This document shows, one piece after another, positions 1-6,145 of a stretch of 9,757 nt of DNA (within the stretch, counting starts at the first letter, position 1; each line of letters begins with the position of its first letter). The stretch spans positions 1 through 9,757 of the forward strand of contig JAQUCQ010000100.1 in assembly GCA_028686145.1 (NCBI GenBank), given 5' to 3'. The notes beneath the pieces were generated by a model. That model ran no database searches. It was not told where the DNA came from and saw nothing but the letters and a program-made list of their open reading frames with translations. Source of the stretch: Desulfuromonadaceae bacterium (GTDB lineage: Bacteria; Desulfobacterota; Desulfuromonadia; Geobacterales; Pseudopelobacteraceae). The position numbers and the translations under genes were made by a program.

Positions 1-339
1 CATGTCCTTTAATTTTACAAAATCAAAAGGCTTCGTTATATAGTCATAAGCTCCATACTTCATCGCCTCAATTGCCGACTGTGTACTGTGCCCACCCGTC
101 ATCATGATAACCGCTAATCTGGAATCTATTTTTTTAGCCTCCCGCAGCACATCCAGTCCGGATTCATTACCCAGATTAATATCAACAAATGCCACCTTGG
201 GGCGTTCTGTCCTGATGCGATTCAGCGCCGAGGCGCCATTTGTTTCCAGCAGTACCTCCACGCCCTCTTCTGCAAACACTTCGTTAAACAGACCCAACAG
301 GGCAATGTTGTCATCTAAAACCAGAATTTTCGGTTTCAT
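1..339 (-). CDS. Response regulator receiver domain, N-terminal part (NtrC-like), truncated by window edge
   Basis: The 113 visible codons start at the ATG at 337-339 and stay open to base 1, so the gene continues beyond the window. They form one complete-looking receiver (REC) domain. The acidic pair is D9-D10, the predicted phosphoacceptor is D53 (FVDINLG), the switch Thr is T81 (IMMTGG), and the conserved Lys is K103 in GAYDYITKPF. The receiver takes phosphate from a partner histidine kinase in the cytoplasm. The GAYDYITKPFDFVKL ending is typical of NtrC-family regulators, so a sigma-54 AAA+ domain and a DNA-binding domain probably follow; that part is inference because they lie outside the window. 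A purine-rich ribosome binding site (GAGAG, 346-350) sits 6 nt before the ATG. The gene lies 64 bp downstream of mfd on the same strand. It could instead be a single-domain or other-output regulator. Confidence 0.9.
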   Translation of the reverse strand, partial: MKPKILVLDDNIALLGLFNEVFAEEGVEVLLETNGASALNRIRTERPKVAFVDINLGNESGLDVLREAKKIDSRLAVIMMTGGHSTQSAIEAMKYGAYDYITKPFDFVKLKDM

Positions 340-370
340 ATAAAACTCTCTCTTTGCGATCAAACAGTAC

Positions 371-386
371 TCAAGTGTTTTGCCAA
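371..386 (-). promoter_or_regulatory. Candidate sigma-54-like promoter upstream of the response regulator
   Basis: On the minus strand the mfd-regulator gap reads TTGGCAAAACACTTGA. This fits the sigma-54 layout (TGGCAC, 5 nt, TTGC) with correct GG-to-GC spacing, but the -12 element ends in GA rather than GC. The site would start transcription roughly 20 nt before the ATG, leaving room for the ribosome binding site. The mismatch falls at a highly conserved position, so this is only a candidate; read-through from mfd is an equal alternative. Confidence 0.25.
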
Positions 387-403
387 ACAATGAATTTTAC
401 GAG

Positions 404-3400
404 CTATAATGAGATATCTTTCGGCACCAGCCGTTTCAAAACGTTCTTCGACATATCAAGAATACCCTCGAATGATGTATCCTTCAAGGTGCAGACCAAT
501 TTATAATCAGGTGTGAACTGATATTTTTTTGGTTCTCCCCTCATCATGCCGATAATAGTGTCGGGTGGAGCCGGGGTACGCGGGTGGAATGAAATGATCA
601 CCGCTGTGCCATCGAAGTCGATCTGACGAACAATCAGCTTCTTCAGCAATACCCGCAACTTCATGATCTCGAACAGGTACGAGGTCGCGAGTGGATACTT
701 CCCGAAGCGATCAAGCACTTCATTCTGGACATCCAGCACATCCTCTTCACATTCGGCCTGAGTCAGTTTCTTGTAGATTACCAGCCGCTGCCCGGCATCC
801 TTGACATAGGCTTCTGGGATGAAAGCCGGCACCTTGAGGTTGATTTCCGGCTCAACCCGCTCCACGTTTTCCTCGCCCCGCATCCGGGCGATGGTCTCCT
901 CCAGCATCTGATTGTAGAGTTCAAACCCGATTTCAGTAACAGTGCCCGATTGACGGTTGCCAAGCATGTCGCCCGCGCCGCGGATTTCCATATCATGGGT
1001 TGCGATACGGAAACCGGCCCCCAGTTCGGAAATTTCCTGCAATACCCTGAGCCGTTCCCGGGCATCTGAGCTGATTGCTGCTTCGCCGGGGATCAGCAGA
1101 TAGGCATAGCCACGCTGGGTGGAGCGGCCCACCCGCCCCCGCAGCTGATAGAGCTGCGAAAGGCCGAACTTGTCAGCGTGATCAACAATCAGGGTGTTGG
1201 CATTCGGGATGTCAAGGCCCGACTCAATGATAGTAGTGCAAAGGAGCAGGTTGGTTTCGCCATGCATGAAACCGAGCATGACCTTCTCCAGTTCATGTTC
1301 TCCCATTTGGCCGTGCCCCACCGCTATTTTTGCTTCCGGCACCAGTTGAGCCAGCAATTCCGCCCGCTTGCCGATCGTCTGGACGCGGTTATGAACAAAG
1401 AATATCTGTCCACCCCGACGCAGCTCCCGCATCACCGCTTCGCGGATCAGCTCTTCCGAAAAGCGGGACACAATGGTCTTGACCGCCAGGCGGTCCACCG
1501 GCGGCGTGTCGATGATCGAAAGGTCACGGATACCCATCATCGACATATAGAGCGTACGCGGAATCGGTGTAGCGGTAAGCGTCATGACATCAACCACCGC
1601 CCGAAACGATTTGAGACGTTCCTTGTCCTTGACCCCGAAACGCTGTTCTTCATCAATGATAAGGAGGCCGAGATCCTTGAAGGCGACATCTTTCTGCAGC
1701 AAGCGGTGAGTACCGATAATGATGTCGATATCCCCTTTTTTCAGACGTTCAATGGTTTCCTTCTGCTCTTTAGCGGTGCGAAAACGCGAGAGGACTTCGA
1801 CCGTAACCGGATAATCCTTCAGGCGCTCATGAAAGGTTTCATAGTGCTGCTGGGCCAGAATAGTGGTCGGCACCAGAATGCCGACCTGTTTGCCATCCAG
1901 AGCGGATTTGAATGCACCCCGCAAGGCAACTTCGGTCTTGCCGTAACCGACATCTCCGCAGACCAGCCGATCCATCGGCTTTGAATGCTGCATGTCGGCA
2001 AGTACATCCTGAATCGCAGAGAGCTGGTCGGGGGTTTCCTCCCAGGCAAATGACGCTTCAAACTCCCGGTACATCTCGTCGGGCGGTGAAAATGAAAATC
2101 CTTCAGAGAGCTGCCGCCGGGCATATATTTCCAGAAGTTCCCCAGCAAGCTCCTCAATATTTTTACGCGCTTTCCCTTTTGATTTTTCCCAGGACACCCC
2201 TCCCAGCTTATCGAGCGCCGGATGACTTCCCTCCGGGCCGATATAACGCTGGACGAGTCCAAGGCGATCAACCGGAAGAAACAATTTGTCCGAGCCGGCA
2301 TATTCCAACAGCAGAAAATCCCCGGCAACACTCCCGACGCTGATATGCTGCAGCCCGCGGTACAAGCCAATGCCGTGGTCGATATGCACCATATAATCGC
2401 CCGGCTTCAGTTCCGCCAGAGAGGCCAAAAGCTGCTTTTTGCGCACCTCGGAAACACCGCGGCGCCTGACCCGCTTGCCGAACAGTTCTTCTTCGGCGAT
2501 CAGTACCAGACGGGAGTCCGGCAGTCGGAAGCCGCGCGAGATGTCGCCGATCAGGATAGTAATGGTAGCGAGAGATAGAGCATGCTTTGCCTCAAGCCCC
2601 ACCACCTCCTGAAAACCTGCCTCACTGATAGAGCAGGGAATGGCATACGGCGTCAGGAGATCCTTGAGTCGCTCGGCCTGGGGCTGCTGATGGCACGCAA
2701 TCGCAACCCGCTGGCCACCGTCAAGCCACTCGCGCAACGTGCGGGCCAGTGGAGCCAGGGCATGACTGCTTTCCTTTGATACGTTTACCCGCAGGTCACT
2801 GTTTTCCTGACACGGAATAGTAATTGCCGTTATGTCACCAGGAGCATCCAGAATCAGACCGGACAGTTCAATGACGCGGCGTTTGGCGATTACCGTTTCC
2901 AGCTCGGACCCGGTCAGGAACAGCTCGTCCGCCGGAGAGTGAACCAAACCGGCAACGGCTGCCTTGATGGTCCCTGCCGCAACCTCGTCACAGACACTGA
3001 GACAAGCAGAGTTGATCGCCTCAGGGTCGAGCAGGATCAGCGGGGCGGTGGTTGAAATATAATCGAAAATTGTTTCAAGACCGGGATGGAGGAGCGGTTG
3101 AAGGAAATCAATACCCTGGTAGTAGACCGCATTGTGCAGATCTTCCAGTATCGTACGACGGTGGTTGGCCGGAATATCGAGATCGTCGCAGAGCTGCTTC
3201 AGGCGCGGGGCAATATCCGCCAGCACTTCATTCGATAACAGCAGTTCCCGCGAGGGGAGCAACACCAATTCCTCAACCGGCTGCAAGGATCGTTGTGTCA
3301 GCGGGTCAAAGGCGCGCATAGTTTCGGCGGTATCGCCAAAAAACTCAATTCTGACCGGCGTCGGCAGGTTGGGAGGGAAGATGTCCAGAATCCCTCCCCG

Positions 3401-3922
3401 TACGGCGAAGGTTCCCCGATCCTCCACCAGCGGTACATTGGCGTACCCCATCCGGATCAGCCTGGCAAGCAGATCGTCCCGATCAAACTCCTCACCGGCA
3501 AGCAGATAGCAGGAAGCGTCATTCAGTACCTTTCGCGGCAGCACCCGCTGCAGAGCCGCAGCCACGGGCATGACTGTAATTCGGGATGAGCCGTTTTGCA
3601 GCCGGAAAAGCGTTTCCAGCCGGGCACCGGTCACGTCGGGATGCGGAGAAGCAGCTGAAAATGGCGCGACATCCCACGCCGGGTAGAGTGCCGCATGCAC
3701 ATCGCCGCATGAGAAAAAAATCAGTTCCCGGCAAAATTCTTCTGCCATCTCCTGGGTCGGGGCGATCACCAACGGGGTCTCAAGCCCTGTCCGGACCAGC
3801 TCCGCAACAAACAGAGCGGAGGACGAACCTTTCAGGTTTGGAACGATAATACGTTGTCCGCCCCGGCGAAGTGCGGCAACACAGTCTATAGTTTGAGGGA
3901 TCAGTGACGTCATAGTAGTCAT
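404..3922 (-). CDS. mfd: Transcription-repair coupling factor Mfd
   Basis: This is a 1172-residue protein, full length for the family (about 1150). Mfd is a cytoplasmic ATP-driven DNA translocase. It removes RNA polymerase stalled at lesions and recruits UvrA for nucleotide excision repair. Domains in order: a UvrB-like N-terminal module at about 1-350, with a degenerate P-loop near residue 32 and the RGGILDIFP motif at 175-183; a CarD-like RNA-polymerase-interacting domain at about 503-565 (KPGDYMVHIDHGIG); a RecG-like motor with Walker A GDVGYGKT at 666-673, Walker B DEEQ at 757-760, motif III TATPIPRTL at 783-791 and motif VI QLRGRVGRS at 926-934; and the C-terminal regulatory domain at about 1020-1172. 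All key motor residues are intact. The chosen start is the first ATG; a second ATG lies three codons on. No clear ribosome binding site precedes either, and the upstream gene ends 22 bp away, which suggests translational coupling. Confidence 0.98.
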   Translation of the reverse strand: MTTMTSLIPQTIDCVAALRRGGQRIIVPNLKGSSSALFVAELVRTGLETPLVIAPTQEMAEEFCRELIFFSCGDVHAALYPAWDVAPFSAASPHPDVTGARLETLFRLQNGSSRITVMPVAAALQRVLPRKVLNDASCYLLAGEEFDRDDLLARLIRMGYANVPLVEDRGTFAVRGGILDIFPPNLPTPVRIEFFGDTAETMRAFDPLTQRSLQPVEELVLLPSRELLLSNEVLADIAPRLKQLCDDLDIPANHRRTILEDLHNAVYYQGIDFLQPLLHPGLETIFDYISTTAPLILLDPEAINSACLSVCDEVAAGTIKAAVAGLVHSPADELFLTGSELETVIAKRRVIELSGLILDAPGDITAITIPCQENSDLRVNVSKESSHALAPLARTLREWLDGGQRVAIACHQQPQAERLKDLLTPYAIPCSISEAGFQEVVGLEAKHALSLATITILIGDISRGFRLPDSRLVLIAEEELFGKRVRRRGVSEVRKKQLLASLAELKPGDYMVHIDHGIGLYRGLQHISVGSVAGDFLLLEYAGSDKLFLPVDRLGLVQRYIGPEGSHPALDKLGGVSWEKSKGKARKNIEELAGELLEIYARRQLSEGFSFSPPDEMYREFEASFAWEETPDQLSAIQDVLADMQHSKPMDRLVCGDVGYGKTEVALRGAFKSALDGKQVGILVPTTILAQQHYETFHERLKDYPVTVEVLSRFRTAKEQKETIERLKKGDIDIIIGTHRLLQKDVAFKDLGLLIIDEEQRFGVKDKERLKSFRAVVDVMTLTATPIPRTLYMSMMGIRDLSIIDTPPVDRLAVKTIVSRFSEELIREAVMRELRRGGQIFFVHNRVQTIGKRAELLAQLVPEAKIAVGHGQMGEHELEKVMLGFMHGETNLLLCTTIIESGLDIPNANTLIVDHADKFGLSQLYQLRGRVGRSTQRGYAYLLIPGEAAISSDARERLRVLQEISELGAGFRIATHDMEIRGAGDMLGNRQSGTVTEIGFELYNQMLEETIARMRGEENVERVEPEINLKVPAFIPEAYVKDAGQRLVIYKKLTQAECEEDVLDVQNEVLDRFGKYPLATSYLFEIMKLRVLLKKLIVRQIDFDGTAVIISFHPRTPAPPDTIIGMMRGEPKKYQFTPDYKLVCTLKDTSFEGILDMSKNVLKRLVPKDISL

Positions 3923-3944
3923 AAATGTCGGGCGATTTGGTCTA

Positions 3945-4505
3945 TCAATGCTTGCGGAGTCCGGCTTTCAGCTTTGGTTTTCCTTCTTCAACAACAACTC
4001 TGAAGACAAAGTTTTCCGTACCGAGTTTTGCCACCAGCGCCGGTCGTTGCCTCTCAATGGTTGCTGCAATCAGTTCACGGGTCACCTTGTCATCAGGCAT
4101 GTTGCAGGCTTTTCGGGCTTCGCGGAATTCATGGACGAGGCGATCAAGATCTGATTCAGCTGCCGCCTGCGGTGAATCAGGCTCTTTCCGTTCAGGCTTG
4201 TCTTTCTGGCGTAGGTGCAGATTGCTGATAAATCGGTCGCGGGAGTATCGCCCCTCCTCTATCAGCTTCAGTATGCGGTTCCAGTGTTCACGATACGTAT
4301 TGAGGCGGGCCACCAGCATGGTGAAGCGATGTTTGTACATGGTATTACTAATCGGCACACCGCTGTAACGGCGCACCAGCGCTTCCACCTCGCCCAGCAA
4401 CAGGAGCGGCTCACGTTTTTCCAAACCGATAAAATACTGTTCGTACTTGGTAATAAGCACACCAAGTTTCTGATCAAGGAGCATGATATCGTCTGCAATG
4501 GCCAT
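3945..4505 (-). CDS. Uncharacterised 186-aa protein upstream of mfd (possibly MXAN_5187 C-terminal-like family)
   Basis: The function is unknown. An in-frame start 21 codons further upstream is possible, but the ATG at 4503-4505 has a good ribosome binding site (AGAAGG, 4513-4518, 7 nt away), so I use the shorter form. The protein looks cytoplasmic, with no signal peptide or membrane segment. Residues 1-92 appear helical and are rich in conserved-looking charged and aromatic residues (KYEQYFIGLEKREP at 20-33, NTMYKHRF at 54-61, ARLNTYREHWNR at 66-77). A charged Lys/Glu/Pro linker spans about 93-118. The C-terminal segment at about 119-180 has helices followed by probable beta strands (FVFRVVVEEGKPKL). 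The N-terminal pattern recalls, from memory and unverified, proteins annotated as MXAN_5187 C-terminal domain. It ends 22 bp before mfd and is almost certainly co-transcribed with it, so a role linked to transcription or repair is possible but unproven. Confidence 0.85.
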   Translation of the reverse strand: MAIADDIMLLDQKLGVLITKYEQYFIGLEKREPLLLLGEVEALVRRYSGVPISNTMYKHRFTMLVARLNTYREHWNRILKLIEEGRYSRDRFISNLHLRQKDKPERKEPDSPQAAAESDLDRLVHEFREARKACNMPDDKVTRELIAATIERQRPALVAKLGTENFVFRVVVEEGKPKLKAGLRKH

Positions 4506-4512
4506 CAGTAAA

Positions 4513-4518
4513 CCTTCT
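4513..4518 (-). promoter_or_regulatory. Ribosome binding site deciding the start of the gene upstream of mfd
   Basis: AGAAGG on the minus strand lies 7 nt before the ATG at 4503-4505. No comparable purine-rich site precedes the longer in-frame start at 4568, so this site favours the 186-residue form. Confidence 0.6.
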
Positions 4519-4579
4519 AGTACGTTAGAAACGGATCCCGTATAGCGGACTTGCGAAAGTGCATACACAAACGCGCAGT

Positions 4580-4607
4580 ACTATAGCCAAACCTGCAGAT
4601 AAGTAAA
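4580..4607 (-). promoter_or_regulatory. Candidate sigma-70 promoter for the unknown gene and mfd
   Basis: On the minus strand TTTACT (4602-4607) and TATAGT (4580-4585) are separated by 16 bp. They match TTGACA and TATAAT at four and five of six positions. Transcription would begin near 4573, giving an untranslated leader of about 68 nt. This is the best housekeeping-type match I see in the minus direction of this divergent intergenic region. Confidence 0.35.
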
Positions 4608-4646
4608 GATTAAAGAACGGTATGACTTCGCAACTGCGCTAATCTC

Positions 4647-4675
4647 TTGACGCTTTGGCCCTCATCGCATAAAGT
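4647..4675 (+). promoter_or_regulatory. Candidate sigma-70 promoter for glmU
   Basis: TTGACG (4647-4652) and TAAAGT (4670-4675) are 17 bp apart, matching the -35 and -10 consensus at five and four of six positions. The predicted transcription start, near 4682, falls inside the 8-bp palindrome GTGCGCAC (4676-4683), which could be an operator or coincidence. The leader before the glmU ATG would be about 37 nt. Confidence 0.45.
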
Positions 4676-4705
4676 GTGCGCACGCATGTTTAACCCATTT
4701 TATGT

Positions 4706-4709
4706 GGAG
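4706..4709 (+). promoter_or_regulatory. Ribosome binding site of glmU
   Basis: GGAG lies 9 nt before the ATG at 4719-4721. It is too close to serve the in-frame ATG at 4710-4712, so it supports the 4719 start and rules against longer in-frame forms, which would begin inside the promoter. Confidence 0.65.
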
Positions 4710-4718
4710 ATGATTGTC

Positions 4719-6092
4719 ATGGTATCACTCGCCTCAATTGTACTTGCTGCCGGAAAGGGTACCCGCATGAAATCGGGGCTGATCAAGGTTCTTCATCCTG
4801 TTGCCGGGTTGCCGATGATAGCCTGGCCGGTCGCGGCCGCCCGGGATGCCGGTTCAGACCCGATTGTACTGGTGATCGGTCATCAGGCTAATGCGGTGCA
4901 AGGTGTTTTCCGTGGTGCCGCAGATATCCGCTGCGCCATGCAGGAAGAACAACTTGGGACCGGACATGCCGTCGCATGTGCTTTGGATGCACTCGCCGGC
5001 TTCCACGGCACGGTTCTTATCCTGTGTGGAGACACCCCACTGCTGCGATCCGAAACATTGAAAGCCATGTTGGCCTTCCATCGCAACAACCAGGCTGCCA
5101 TTACGGTGCTGACCGCACTGTTAGAAGATCCGTACGGCTACGGGCGCGTTGTTCGCGACAATTCCGGCCGGGTCACCCGCATCGTCGAACAGAAGGATGC
5201 AGACCCGGAAGAACAGAAAATTTGTGAAATCAACAGTGGTATTTACTGCATGGAGTCCGACTTTCTCTTCAACAATATCAGAGGGATCGGCAATGACAAT
5301 GCCCAGGGAGAATATTATCTGACCGATTTGCTGGCAATTGCCGTCCGGAAGGAGTTGAACTGCCTCGCCCTGCCGGCCGCCGATGCCGAGGAGATCATGG
5401 GAGTGAACGACCGCGTTCAGCTTGCCGAAGCCGCCGCAATTCTGCGTCGCCGCATCAACCGCGAACATATGCTGAACGGCGTCACCATGATAGACCCTGA
5501 CCGCACTTACATTGACCATGGTGTCTCAATCGGCGCCGACACGACCATCCACCCCGGCTGCCGGATCGGGAAAGGAACCGTCATCGGAGAAGGATGTGAA
5601 ATAGAGGGAGAGGTCAGCATCTCCGGCTGCCGGATTGGCGATGATTGCCACATCAAGGCCGCATCAGTACTGGAAGAGTCCGAGTTGGGAGAAGACGTGG
5701 CGATCGGGCCGATGGCACATCTGCGCCCCGGGACATCTCTTGGCAACAACGTCAAGATCGGCAACTTTGTCGAGACCAAGAAAATCGTTATGGGGAAAGG
5801 TTCCAAAGCTTCACACCTGACCTATCTGGGTGATGCCGAGATCGGCTGCAATGTAAATATTGGTTGTGGCACGATCACCTGCAACTATGACGGTGTCAAT
5901 AAACATCGCACGGTAATCGGCGATGACGTTTTTATCGGCAGTGACGTGCAGCTGGTAGCTCCGGTTAGCGTCGGCCGCAACTCGCTGGTGGCGGCCGGCA
6001 CTACCGTTACGATCGATGTGCCGCCGGATTCGTTGGCCATCTCCCGCATACCGCAGGTAAACAAGGATGGCTGGCGTTTGAAAAAAAAATAA
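4719..6092 (+). CDS. glmU: Bifunctional GlmU: glucosamine-1-phosphate N-acetyltransferase / GlcNAc-1-phosphate uridyltransferase
   Basis: GlmU makes UDP-GlcNAc in two cytoplasmic steps: acetylation of glucosamine-1-phosphate with acetyl-CoA, then uridyl transfer from UTP. UDP-GlcNAc feeds peptidoglycan, lipopolysaccharide and polysaccharide synthesis. The 457 residues match the usual length (456 in E. coli). The N-terminal pyrophosphorylase domain shows LAAGKGTRM (9-17), the conserved Lys in IKVLH (K23), QEEQLGTGHA (75-84), metal-binding D105 in CGDTPLL, and N230 in GVNDRVQL. The C-terminal left-handed beta-helix, from about 250, carries hexapeptide repeats, R336 in LRPG, and the catalytic His H366 in KASHLTYLGD. 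Both active sites look intact. The start is set by the GGAG at 4706-4709. The gene ends in nine consecutive A (6081-6089) just before the stop. No terminator follows, so the downstream c-di-GMP gene is probably in the same transcript. glmS, a frequent neighbour, is not adjacent. Confidence 0.98.
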   Translation: MVSLASIVLAAGKGTRMKSGLIKVLHPVAGLPMIAWPVAAARDAGSDPIVLVIGHQANAVQGVFRGAADIRCAMQEEQLGTGHAVACALDALAGFHGTVLILCGDTPLLRSETLKAMLAFHRNNQAAITVLTALLEDPYGYGRVVRDNSGRVTRIVEQKDADPEEQKICEINSGIYCMESDFLFNNIRGIGNDNAQGEYYLTDLLAIAVRKELNCLALPAADAEEIMGVNDRVQLAEAAAILRRRINREHMLNGVTMIDPDRTYIDHGVSIGADTTIHPGCRIGKGTVIGEGCEIEGEVSISGCRIGDDCHIKAASVLEESELGEDVAIGPMAHLRPGTSLGNNVKIGNFVETKKIVMGKGSKASHLTYLGDAEIGCNVNIGCGTITCNYDGVNKHRTVIGDDVFIGSDVQLVAPVSVGRNSLVAAGTTVTIDVPPDSLAISRIPQVNKDGWRLKKK

Positions 6093-6101
6093 ACAATCCT
6101 T

Positions 6102-6130
6102 TTACGTTCGTAAAGTGCGTAATCGCGTAA
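6102..6130 (+). repeat. Short CGTAA repeats in the glmU to GGDEF-EAL gap
   Basis: Three copies of CGTAA (6109-6113, 6118-6122, 6126-6130) follow one inverted copy, TTACG (6102-6106). The first inverted pair could form TTTACG-TT-CGTAAA, but no T-run follows, so it is not an intrinsic terminator. It may be a protein-binding site or chance. Confidence 0.3.
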
Positions 6131-6145
6131 CATGAGAGCAAAGCT

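Noticed and set aside
374..387. Weak inverted repeat in the mfd to regulator gap as an mfd terminator
   Set aside because: The stem is AT-rich with a bulge and is not followed by a T-run on the minus strand, so it does not look like an intrinsic terminator.
1178..1984. Long open frame on the plus strand inside mfd (268 codons)
   Set aside because: It lies fully antisense to conserved motor-domain codons of mfd, its translation shows no recognisable domain, and I see no ribosome binding site worth noting; it is a shadow of the GC-rich coding strand.
4647..4718. N-terminal extension of GlmU by 24 residues
   Set aside because: It would start at a TTG inside the candidate -35 element, GlmU proteins begin at the MVSLASIVLAAG-type start, and the ribosome binding site fits the ATG at 4719.
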